From JBFXAM01 sp050184295 (GTDB lineage Bacteria > Planctomycetota > Phycisphaerae > UBA1845 > Fen-1342): DNA of 64,000 bases. The translations under genes were made by a program, and so were the position numbers. How positions within the stretch are numbered: position 1 is the first letter of the stretch; the number at the start of each line of letters is the position of its first letter. Below the pieces are notes generated by a model, which saw only the letters and a list, made by a program, of their open reading frames with translations, ran no database searches and was not told the DNA's origin. Location: positions 1-64,000 of the forward strand of contig JBFXAM010000003.1 in NCBI GenBank assembly GCA_050184295.1. The letters are read 5' to 3'. Shown here piece after piece: positions 51,409-60,400 of this stretch.

Positions 51409-54357
51409 ATGAGCGATTCGCCCCAGGCGCCGACACCACGTCACGAGCGCCGCGCGCAAATCCAGTCGATCGTCGGGGATTTCGTTCGCCGAACCGACGC
51501 CGGCGAGCCGCTCAGCGCGGACGCGCTGCTCGAATCGCACCCCAACCTGCTGCCCGAGCTGCGCACCGAGCTCGACAAGGTGCTGTTGATCCGCCGGGCG
51601 CGGCACCGCGCCGGCAGCGACGATGGCGGCGGGGGCTCGAGCGACGCAAATGCCGCGCCGACGATCCGCTGGAACACCGGCTCGTCCGGGCTCGAGTCGA
51701 CGCCGGACTTCGCGCTCGATGCCGGCGAGCGCCTGCCGCGCGACGATGCGACGCTTCATCCGGACACCGAACACCTTGAGCCGGCCGACGAGGTCGCCGC
51801 CGCGCGACCCGCGCGCCGGCCGACCGCGCCGCGCCGCGCCTTGCCGGAGCTCGAAGGCTACCAGATCGTCGACGTGATCGGGCGCGGCGGCATGGGTATG
51901 GTGTACGACGCGTACCAGGAGGCGACCGGCAAGCGCGTCGCGATCAAGTATCTGCTGAACGCCGACGAAGCCGACGACGCGGATCGGCGCCGCTTCGAGC
52001 GTGAGATCGAGATCATCGCGCGGCTGAACCACCCGAACATCGTTTCGATTCTCGATTCGGGACTGCACCGCGACCGTTACTACTACGTGATGGAATTCGT
52101 CGACGGCAAGCCGCTCGACCGCGCGGTTCAGCCCGGGCGCGCCGACACGCGCCGCACGCTTTCGCTCATTGCGGGCATCTGTGACGTGGTCGATTACGCG
52201 CACCAGCGCGGCGTGCTGCACCGCGACCTGAAGCCGTCGAACGTGCTGGTGGACGAGCGCGGCGAGCCGCGCCTGCTCGACTTCGGTCTCGCCAAGACGT
52301 TCGATCCGCAGTCGAAGCAGGCGAAGCTGACGCTCTCGCAGCCGGGGCAGATCATCGGCACGCTGCATTACATGGCGCCCGAGCAGGCCCGCGGAGACCT
52401 GGAGTCGGTGAGCGTGCGGAGCGACGTGTACGCGCTCGGCGCGATGGCATACGAGTCGTTGACGGGGCAGTTGCCGTGCCGCATCGAAGGCGGGCTGCGC
52501 GACGTGTTGCAGGCGATCGCGGAGGTCGAGCCGCGGCGTCCGTCGCTGATCCGCAAGGCGCTGGGCGCCGACATCGACGCGATCCTGCTGAAGAGCCTGG
52601 AGAAGCGCGCCGAGCGCCGCTACGCGACGGCGGCGGAGCTTGCGGCCGACATCCGCCGCTATCTCAACGACGAGCCGATCCTCGCGCGCCGCACCGGCGT
52701 TGCGACGCGGACGTGGCGCCTCGTGCGTCGCAACCCGCTGCTGTCGAGCGTGATCGCCGCGTCGCTGCTGGTCGTGGTGGGTGTGACGCAGTACTCCTTC
52801 TCGGCGATCGCGGACGAACGCGACCAGAAGGACGCGGAGTCGCGCAAGTTCCAGGGCATGTTCACCGTCACGGTCGACGTGCTGTCGCGCGTCGATCCGA
52901 TCACGGAGCCCGAAATCACGCAGGTGATGCGCGCCCAGTTGCGCGAGTGGTCGGCCCAACTGGCGCACTTCGACGGCACACCCGAAGTCGAGGCCAGCCT
53001 GCGCCACCTCTTCGGCAAGGCGTACCTGGCCTACGGCGAGTTCGCGCACGCCGACGAACACCTGAGCCGCGCGCTGGCGCTGCGCGAGCGGCTGTTCGCT
53101 TCGCCGAACCGCGGCACCGCCGCAACCAAGGCGCTGCTCGGGCGGACGCGGATCGAGCAATCGCGCGCGGTCGAGGCCGAGGCGTTGCTGCGTTCCGCGC
53201 TCTCGGAGCAGCTCCAACTGCTCGACGTTCCGCGCCTCGACGTCGCGCAGACGCAGTGCGATCTCGGCTGGGCGCTGCGCCGCCAGTCGCGCTATGCCGA
53301 GGCGCTGGAGTTCTACCAGCAGTCGCTCGCGGCGCGCGAGCAGCTGCTGCCGGAGAACAAGCGCGAGTATCTCGCGGAGACGATGAACAACCTCGCGCAG
53401 CTCCACGTCGAGCTGCGCCAGTGGGAGCCCGCCGACCAACTGCTCCGCCGCACGCTCGAGCTGCGCCAGGAAATCCACGGCTCCCGTCATCGGCGGACCG
53501 CCGACAGCGTGGCAAACCTCGGCTCGTTCCTGCGCGACCGCGGGCGGCTCGAAGAGGCGGAACCGCTGCTCCGCCGCGCGCTGGCGCTGCGCCAGGCGCT
53601 GCTGGGCGAGCACCCCGACACCGTGGTCAGCATGAACCTGCTCGGGCTGCTGCTGCGCGAGAAGGGCGCCGCGGTCGAGGCCGAAGCGCTCTTTCGCGAG
53701 ACGCTCGCGCTCCGCCAGAAGCTGCTCACGCCGGGGCACGCGTTCATCGGCGTGAGCATGCACAATCTCGGCCTGGCGCTCAGCGACCTCGGGCGACTTG
53801 CCGAGGCGAAGGAACAGGGTGAAGCGGCGCTCGCGCTGTGGTCCGCCAATGGAAACACCGACCTCAAGCAGTTCGCCGACGCGCACGATCAGCTTGCGGA
53901 CGTGCTGCGGCAGATGGGCGACTTCGCGAACGCGACGGCTCACTGCGAGGAGGCGCTGCGACTGAAGCGCGCGCTCTTCGCCGACGAGCCGCAACATCGC
54001 AGCATCGGGCTGTCGCTGGTGAACGCCGGGTACATCCGGCTCGACGCAGGCGACGCCGCCGGCGCGGAGCCGCTGCTGCGCGACGGGCTGGAGATTCTCG
54101 AGCGTACGCTGGGCGCAGCGCACTGGCGCACCGGGCGGGCGCGCAGCATCCTGGGCGACTGCCTGACCCAACTCGGGCAGTTCGACGCCGCACGTCCGCT
54201 GCTCGAATCGGGCTACGAGATCATTCGCGACGCGCAGGGGCCCGCTGCACGTCGGACCCAGGAGGCCCTTCAGCGGCTCGTGGAGTTCTGCGACGCGACG
54301 GCTGATGCGCCGTCCGCCGCGGCGTACCGGGCGCTCTTGCCGACGGGGACGCCGTAG
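51409..54357 (+). CDS. Membrane Ser/Thr protein kinase with C-terminal TPR repeats
   Basis: 982 aa, PknB-type. An N-terminal region (1-145) resembling planctomycete kinase leaders is followed by the kinase domain (about 151-420): glycine loop IGRGGMGMVY, Lys180 in VAIKYL, HRDLKPSNVL (Asp273), DFGLAK (Asp291), GTLHYMAPEQARG and SDVYALGAMAYESLTG. One membrane helix (about 444-463) leads to an outside region of some 500 residues with about 10 TPR units, e.g. LGRLAEAKEQGEAALALW. The TPR part probably binds peptides or partners outside. ATG 51409 has GAGGA eight nt upstream; TACAAT at 51349-51354 could be its -10. Likely partners include the FHA protein at 55763. Confidence 0.93.
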   Translation: MSDSPQAPTPRHERRAQIQSIVGDFVRRTDAGEPLSADALLESHPNLLPELRTELDKVLLIRRARHRAGSDDGGGGSSDANAAPTIRWNTGSSGLESTPDFALDAGERLPRDDATLHPDTEHLEPADEVAAARPARRPTAPRRALPELEGYQIVDVIGRGGMGMVYDAYQEATGKRVAIKYLLNADEADDADRRRFEREIEIIARLNHPNIVSILDSGLHRDRYYYVMEFVDGKPLDRAVQPGRADTRRTLSLIAGICDVVDYAHQRGVLHRDLKPSNVLVDERGEPRLLDFGLAKTFDPQSKQAKLTLSQPGQIIGTLHYMAPEQARGDLESVSVRSDVYALGAMAYESLTGQLPCRIEGGLRDVLQAIAEVEPRRPSLIRKALGADIDAILLKSLEKRAERRYATAAELAADIRRYLNDEPILARRTGVATRTWRLVRRNPLLSSVIAASLLVVVGVTQYSFSAIADERDQKDAESRKFQGMFTVTVDVLSRVDPITEPEITQVMRAQLREWSAQLAHFDGTPEVEASLRHLFGKAYLAYGEFAHADEHLSRALALRERLFASPNRGTAATKALLGRTRIEQSRAVEAEALLRSALSEQLQLLDVPRLDVAQTQCDLGWALRRQSRYAEALEFYQQSLAAREQLLPENKREYLAETMNNLAQLHVELRQWEPADQLLRRTLELRQEIHGSRHRRTADSVANLGSFLRDRGRLEEAEPLLRRALALRQALLGEHPDTVVSMNLLGLLLREKGAAVEAEALFRETLALRQKLLTPGHAFIGVSMHNLGLALSDLGRLAEAKEQGEAALALWSANGNTDLKQFADAHDQLADVLRQMGDFANATAHCEEALRLKRALFADEPQHRSIGLSLVNAGYIRLDAGDAAGAEPLLRDGLEILERTLGAAHWRTGRARSILGDCLTQLGQFDAARPLLESGYEIIRDAQGPAARRTQEALQRLVEFCDATADAPSAAAYRALLPTGTP

Positions 54358-54505
54358 CGGGCTCGATGGTCGGCGTGCGATCCCGAGGCACGAGATCGCC
54401 GGGCGACGGGTCCGGCGGTTCGCGATGGCGCCGCCAGGCGAATTGGCGGGCGCGCCGGGCGGGCGCGGGCGCACGGACTGCGGCGCGGCGCCCGCCTGGG
54501 GTCAT

Positions 54506-55660
54506 TCACAGCAGGTCGACAATGATCGCATCGGCGACCAGCCGGCCGCGCGGCGTCAGGCGCACGTGGGTGGGTGTCACTTCGAGCAGGTTCAATTCGA
54601 CGTGTGGCGCGAACTCGCCCGCGAACAAATCCGCCGGGTCGCGGCCGTAGCGGCGCTCGAAGCGCGTTCGCTCGATGCCCGCGTTCAGGCGCAGCTCCAG
54701 CATCGCGGTTTCCCGTGCCTGGCGCTCGAGCGGCAGCCGCTCTGACTCGACGCGGGGCGAGCGCCCGGCGCGGACGGCGCGGACGTAGGCGGCGGTGTCG
54801 GGCACGTTCTTGTAGCGCTCGCCGTTCACAAGTCCCGCCGCCGACGGGCCGATCGACACGTGCGGTTCGTTGTGCCAGTACGCGAGGTTGTGACGGCACT
54901 GGCAGCCGGGGCGGGCGAAGTTGCTGATTTCATACTGCTCGTATCCGGCGGCGGCCAGATCGGCGATCGCGGTTTCGTACATCGTGGCTTCGAGCTCGTT
55001 TTCGGCGCGCTGCACGCCGCCGGCGCGGAGACGCTCGTAGAGCGGCGTGCCGGGCTCGTAGGTCAGCGCGTAGCACGAGAGGTGCTCGGGGCGCAGCTCG
55101 ATCGCCGCCTGGAGGTTGCGCCGCCAGCCGTCGAGGGATTGTCCCGGGATTGCGAAGATCAAGTCGAGGTTGATCTGGCGGACGCCGGCGCGCCGACACG
55201 CGTCGAGGGTCGCGCCGACCTGCGGCGGCGCGTGGAGCCGATCGAGCACGCGCAGCTCGGCGGTATCGAACGACTGCGCGCCGATCGACACGCGGTTGAC
55301 GCCGCTCGCGACCAGCGCCGCCGCGATCTCGTCGCTGACGGTCGCCGGGTTCGCTTCGACGGTGAATTCAAGCGTGCGCGGGTCGGCGGCCAGTCGGTGC
55401 AGCGCGTCGAGCAAGCGGCGGAGTTCGGCGGTCGGCAGGGTGGTCGGCGTGCCGCCGCCGACGAAGATCGTGTCGACCTCGATGGGTCCGGCGGCGCGAT
55501 GCAGCGCCAGCTCGGCGAGCAGCGCGTCGACGAGCGGCCCGACCGCGGGCTTGTCGAGCACCTGCGAGTAGAAGTCGCAATACCCACAGATCGTCTGGCA
55601 AAACGGGACGTGCGCGTAGAGGGCGCGCGGGCTCGGCGTTGTCAGAACAGCGTTCTTCAC
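54506..55660 (-). CDS. hemW: HemW-type radical SAM protein
   Basis: 384 aa, a HemW/HemN-like radical SAM protein. The [4Fe-4S] cysteines are in VPFCQTICGYCDF (Cys21, 25, 28), with FVGGGTPTTLP, RVSIGAQSFDTAELRVLDR, NLDLIFAIPGQ and a HemN C-terminal domain (YEQYEISNFARPGCQCRHNLAYW). HemW is a heme chaperone rather than coproporphyrinogen oxidase; the CxxxCxxC without the extra cysteine of HemN supports that. GTG 55660 is chosen as giving the family N-terminus; ATG 55705 would add 15 non-conserved residues. Leftward, divergent from the FHA gene. Confidence 0.9.
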   Translation of the reverse strand: MKNAVLTTPSPRALYAHVPFCQTICGYCDFYSQVLDKPAVGPLVDALLAELALHRAAGPIEVDTIFVGGGTPTTLPTAELRRLLDALHRLAADPRTLEFTVEANPATVSDEIAAALVASGVNRVSIGAQSFDTAELRVLDRLHAPPQVGATLDACRRAGVRQINLDLIFAIPGQSLDGWRRNLQAAIELRPEHLSCYALTYEPGTPLYERLRAGGVQRAENELEATMYETAIADLAAAGYEQYEISNFARPGCQCRHNLAYWHNEPHVSIGPSAAGLVNGERYKNVPDTAAYVRAVRAGRSPRVESERLPLERQARETAMLELRLNAGIERTRFERRYGRDPADLFAGEFAPHVELNLLEVTPTHVRLTPRGRLVADAIIVDLL

Positions 55661-55762
55661 GTAGCATCCGCCCGACAGTTCGGTGAGGCCGCATCGTATC
55701 TCCATTCGGGCCGCGAACCAACCGCGGCGGCTGCTGCTCGTGGCGAGTCCGGGAGCGAACGC

Positions 55763-56371
55763 ATGATCAAGGTCGCGCTGGTGCTGATCCGGGACGGCCA
55801 GCGAAAGGACTTCCCGCTGACTGGCAAGAGCACCACGGTCGGGCGCGCGATCGACTGCACGCTGCGCGTTCCGACCGGCGACGTTTCACGGAAACATTGC
55901 GAGATTCTGGTCGGTGACCGCGACGTGACCGTGAAGGATCTCGGAAGCGCCAACGGAACGTACGTGAACGGCAAGCGCGTCGCTGAGAGCAAGGTTGCAG
56001 CTGGCGATCGCATTCAGGTCGGCCCGGCGACGTTCGTAGTGCAGATCAACGGCAAGCCGGAGAACGTCGCGCTGCCGTCGGGGGCGCCCGCCGAACCGGT
56101 GCGCCCGGCGACCGCCAAGCCCGCGGCCGCACCAGGGCCATCCGCCCAGGCGGGTCAAGCGAAGCCGTCGACCCCGGCCGCCAAGCCGCCGACGCCGGGT
56201 GTCAAGCCGGCAACGCCCAAGCCTGCGCCCGGCAAGCCTGCGCAAGAGGAAAAGATTTTCGAGCTCGACGAGAGCGACTTCGACCTCGACGACGCGCTCG
56301 CCGAGCTCGACGCCCTCGATGTCGACGACGACCTCGACAGCGGCGAACGGCCAAAACCCGGAAAAAAGTAG
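55763..56371 (+). CDS. FHA-domain protein with acidic C-terminus
   Basis: 202 aa. Residues 1-100 form a forkhead-associated domain, with the phosphothreonine-binding landmarks VGRAIDCTLRVPTGDVSRKHCEI and LGSANGTYVNGKRV, which recognises pThr peptides. A Pro/Ala/Lys-rich linker with repeated 'KPATPKPAPGKPA'-type units follows, and the end is strongly acidic (ELDESDFDLDDALAELDALD). ATG 55763 has GGGAG seven nt upstream. The next gene starts one base after its stop codon, so the two are coupled. A Ser/Thr kinase gene lies 1.4 kb upstream on the same strand. Confidence 0.9.
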   Translation: MIKVALVLIRDGQRKDFPLTGKSTTVGRAIDCTLRVPTGDVSRKHCEILVGDRDVTVKDLGSANGTYVNGKRVAESKVAAGDRIQVGPATFVVQINGKPENVALPSGAPAEPVRPATAKPAAAPGPSAQAGQAKPSTPAAKPPTPGVKPATPKPAPGKPAQEEKIFELDESDFDLDDALAELDALDVDDDLDSGERPKPGKK

Positions 56372-56372
56372 C

Positions 56373-57056
56373 GTGTCACCCGCTCCGCCCGCCGTGCCCG
56401 GTCGTCGGATTCGACGACGCGCGCTGCTCCTGGTCGCCGGCGGGCTGGCCGCGTTCGTCGCGATCGGTCTTCCGGCCGCCGTCCTGTGGCGGCCGACCTG
56501 GTATCGCCCGCCAAGCGTCGATTTTTCCCGCTTGAAGGAGGATGAGCGCGACCTGGTTGCGATGCTCGAGAGCGTCGGTGCGCGGCTCGCGAACGACGCC
56601 AGCGTCCTGCTCGAAATCGACGTCGCCCAGGCCAACCGCTGGATCGCGGCCCGCGAGTTGCTCTGGCCCGAGGCGCATCAACCCGACCTCGGGCCGATCC
56701 GGAACCCGTACGTGGCGATCTCCGCCGCCGATCGGCTGCGCGTGGGCGCGGTCGCGAGCTACGGCGGCTGGCGCGCGGTGATTTCCACGGATTGGCATGT
56801 GGAGCTGACCGGCGAGAACATACGACTCCGGTGCGAAGCGGTGCGGATCGGGGCGCTGCCGGTCGGCGGCGCGGCGTGGCTCGGCACCGTCGCCGAGTTC
56901 GCGCAAGAGGCGCTGCCGCGGCTCTCGGTGGACCCGAACGGCGTCGTGGTGATGCCGCTGGATTGGGAGTGGCCGAACGGCAAGCGGCGGTTTCGAGTCT
57001 CGGAGCTGGCGCTGGCCCCGGGGCGCGTGGTTCTCCGGTTGGCGCCGCGGCGCTGA
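56373..57056 (+). CDS. Membrane-anchored protein of unknown function, partner of FHA gene
   Basis: 227 aa. A short N-terminus with GRRIRRR is followed by one hydrophobic helix (ALLLVAGGLAAFVAIGLPAAVLW) and an outward-facing domain of about 180 residues, Trp- and Arg-rich, with no recognised family (FSRLKEDERDLVAML, LLEIDVAQANRWIAARELLW). GTG 56373 begins one base after the FHA stop codon, with GGAAAAAAG upstream, so translation of the two is tightly linked. Type II topology with the soluble domain outside is likely. Function unknown. Confidence 0.7.
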   Translation: MSPAPPAVPGRRIRRRALLLVAGGLAAFVAIGLPAAVLWRPTWYRPPSVDFSRLKEDERDLVAMLESVGARLANDASVLLEIDVAQANRWIAARELLWPEAHQPDLGPIRNPYVAISAADRLRVGAVASYGGWRAVISTDWHVELTGENIRLRCEAVRIGALPVGGAAWLGTVAEFAQEALPRLSVDPNGVVVMPLDWEWPNGKRRFRVSELALAPGRVVLRLAPRR

Positions 57057-57172
57057 GCGCGGCAACAAAAGCGGCGCGAGCCGGCCGGACTCGCACCTCG
57101 TGGCAGCCGTGCGTGTGTTGGCGGGACATTTGTTCGCAGCCGGCCGGGCGCGGGCTCACGCGGCCACGAAGT
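57057..57172. other. Start of a 434-bp intergenic region before the M6-type protease
   Basis: Gap 57057-57490 holds no credible gene. It contains the promoter at 57173-57181 and, near 57298, TAAGAT, which could be a second -10. Confidence 0.4.
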
Positions 57173-57181
57173 TGATATAAT
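57173..57181 (+). promoter_or_regulatory. Extended -10 promoter with perfect TATAAT
   Basis: TGATATAAT (57173-57181) combines TG-n with a perfect -10. No good -35 is present, as allowed for extended -10 promoters. The leader to ATG 57491 would be about 300 nt. Confidence 0.5.
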
Positions 57182-57490
57182 CCGCCCGTCGGCCGCTTAT
57201 CGGGTTTGCTTGGGCCGGTCCGACTAAGCCTTGCCCCATAAAGGATTTGTGATCGCTGCGACACGGATTTTTCGGTTCGCGCCGCCGGCAATATCTGCTA
57301 AGATGCGACCCGTCGGGCGGTCTCGGCGGCACGGGCCCTTGATCGAACCCGTAACATGAGGATGCGCGGTGGCGAGCCGCTCGAAAAACGCCGCGCGTCC
57401 CGACCATCGTCCTGGTGGAAGCGGGTCGGCGTCGGCCGCCCGTGGACAGCGCAACGACAGCGCCAAAGATCAAGCGGAGGATCCAGATTC

Positions 57491-60400
57491 ATGGCATCCG
57501 GTAAGCGTCGAATCGCCGGTGGGTGGACACTTTGCACCCTCGCCGCCATCGTTGCCGCTGGGCTGGCGCCGAGCGCCCAGGCCGAAGCTCGCAAGTTCTG
57601 TCTCATGCTTGCCGACCTGCCGAAGGAACGGGCCGGTCCGCCGGGCGTGCTGCCGAATCGTAACGACGTCTACGACCGCTACTTCGACAAGGTGAAGAAC
57701 GCCTGGCCGGAGAACACCGGCGTGCGCGTCGACTCCTTTGCCGAGTGGTGGGAAGAAGTGTCGTACGGCGATGTCACTGTGAGCGGTGACGTGTTCGGCT
57801 GGTTCAGCTTGCCGTGGCCGTCGCGCCCAACCGGTTTCAACGGCGAGACGGGTTTCGGATCGCAGGGGCGCATCCCGCACGTCGACCTGCAAGGCGGCAA
57901 CAGCTACCAGGCCGGCTCCGGCGAAAGCTTCAACCCGTTCAACACGCACTACAAGTACGACATCGACGGCGTCGGCGGCCAGGATGGCGGCGACCGCTAC
58001 GGCAACTTCTCCCCGTTCGACGGTTTCTTCATCCCCGGACTCCTGTTGGGTGCGCAGGATCTGTTTGGCCTGCCGCTGTACATCGCGGGCGAGCGATTCC
58101 GCGACCTGAACGGCAACCGGGCGTACGACGCGGGCGTGCCCGAGTGGGGCATCGACAAGAACAACAACGGCCGCATCGACGTGGATCCGCCGGGGGCGCC
58201 GGTGCGCTACAACGCGCGGAGTTTCGACGAGCTCTTTGCCGCGAACATTCAGCGTCCGGCGCAAGGCGATCCGGACCAGTTTCCGCCGCGCTTCGTCGCG
58301 TGGTCGAACGAGACGGAGTGGTACGACAGCAACCGCGACGGTCAGTGGAACCGGGACGGATTCGCGTTTCTCTCTCGGATCGAGCAGTTTCCGACCGCGG
58401 GCGCGCCGGTGGTCGTGCGTTTCTGGCGTGGCGACTGGGGCGGAGCGGAGATTCTGATCGAGGCGGGCCGCGATCAACCCGGCATGCCGGGGCAGCGCGC
58501 CGAGCCGGACACGCAGGCCGGCGATCCGACGCCGCCACCACTCTGGCGTTATCTGGTGCTGGTCACCGATCCACAGCAGCGCACGGTGAAGTGGTACGAC
58601 GAGCAGTGGAACAACAATTACGATTTTCCGGAGCCGTTCGAGGATTATCTCCGTCGTTGGGACGCCGGCGCCCACGACTGGATTCGCGTGAGCGAGGCAT
58701 ACATCCGTGCCAATTTCCCCGGCGACGCGGACGCGATGGTCGCGCGGGTTGGAAATCGCCGCTACGACGCGCCGAACGCCTGGAATAACAACGGCAACGT
58801 CAACAGCAACAACAAGATGCAGCCCGTCCAGGCGCTGCTCCTGAATGCTGCCGAAGCTGCCGAGCAGGATTTCCGCAATAGCCGGATCACGCCCGAGCCG
58901 GACTGGCTCACCGATTTCTGGAACGAGCGCTACGGCACCGAGCCGCCGCAGTGGGATCCGTCCATTCCCTACCTGCGCAAGGTCGATCCCGCGCAGCCGC
59001 GCCCGCAGCGCGCCTCGGATGGCGAGGTTCCACAGCCGACGTTTGAGGCAAACGGCGGCGGTCCGAAGAACGACGGCCGGCCCTACTTCGACAACGTGAT
59101 GTTCACGGGCACGATTCTGCCCGATCCGGGAAATCGCGACGATGGGTTCTACGACGGCATGGCCGAGTACGACGACCTCGCGCCGTCGATCTACCACAGC
59201 GCCGGCGACCAGTATCTCGGCAACATCACTTCGACCCAGAACAACGCCATCTGGGGCCAGGACATCGGCGGCGGAAACCCGAGCTCCGTGTTCCCGGACG
59301 GCGTGATCCCCGCCGCCGGTCCGCTCGCGTTCAACGTCCACGGCGACGGTGGCTTCGACGGCGGCAATGCGCTGAACCTCGAAGTGCTCACCTGGCGCAC
59401 CGACGGATCGTCGCTCGCCGACACGCCATTTGATTTCAACGGCGATGGCATTCCCGACTTCGTCACCTATCACCGCGATCTCAACCTCGACGGACTGCTC
59501 GATCTGGGCGAGACGCCCGGCGACCGCGGAACCGTCGGTCTGATCACGGAGACGTATGCCAACTATGGCGTCGACCCCGATCCCGGCACGCCGCCGAACG
59601 GCGGGCCGCAGGGGTTGTATCCGTGGAACCGTCACCGCCTGATCGAAGACTGCGTCGCGGCGCTCGACGAGAGCGTGGACTGGGACGACTTCATCACCGG
59701 CGAGGGTCCGTTTGGCGAAGTGGTGAGCGGCATGATCCTCACGCCTGCGGGTACCGGCGTGGGCATGTTCTCGCTGCCGGCGCCGGCACTGAACTACCTG
59801 ATCCGGACGCGCGACCGCATCAACCCGAACGCGCTGGGGACCGCACGCTACGTGCCGTACCAGTTCTTCGACGGTCTGGGCATCGGATTGAACGACGGCG
59901 CCGGCGAAGGCGGCAACTTCGACGTCGGGTTCTTTCACCTGGCGTTCGCGTGCCACGAGTACGGCCACAGCTGGGAGTCCTTCCCCGACCTGTATGACTA
60001 CGACGTGTATCGCGACGGCTTCACCGGCGCGATCATCAACAACCCGATCGGCGCATGGTGCGTCATGGCCGGCGGCGGCATCGTCCATCCGGTGCCGATC
60101 CTGAAAGCCGCGAACTACGGGGGCCGCGTCCCCTGGCTCACGCCGGTCGACATCACGAACTCGCTCAACCCGGCGGGCATCACCCAACTGACGATCCGGT
60201 CGTGGGAGTTTGACCGCGACAAGACCGTGTTCGTGTACACGAACCCGCTCTACGACGGCGAGCAGTTCTGGCTGTGGCGGAATTCGCCGGGGACGTTCGT
60301 CAACGGCGCGCTCACCACGCCGAGCTTCGACCGGTTCCAGCCCGGCTTCGGGCTGATGATCATGCACATCGACAACGACTCGCAGATCCCGGGAAATCCG

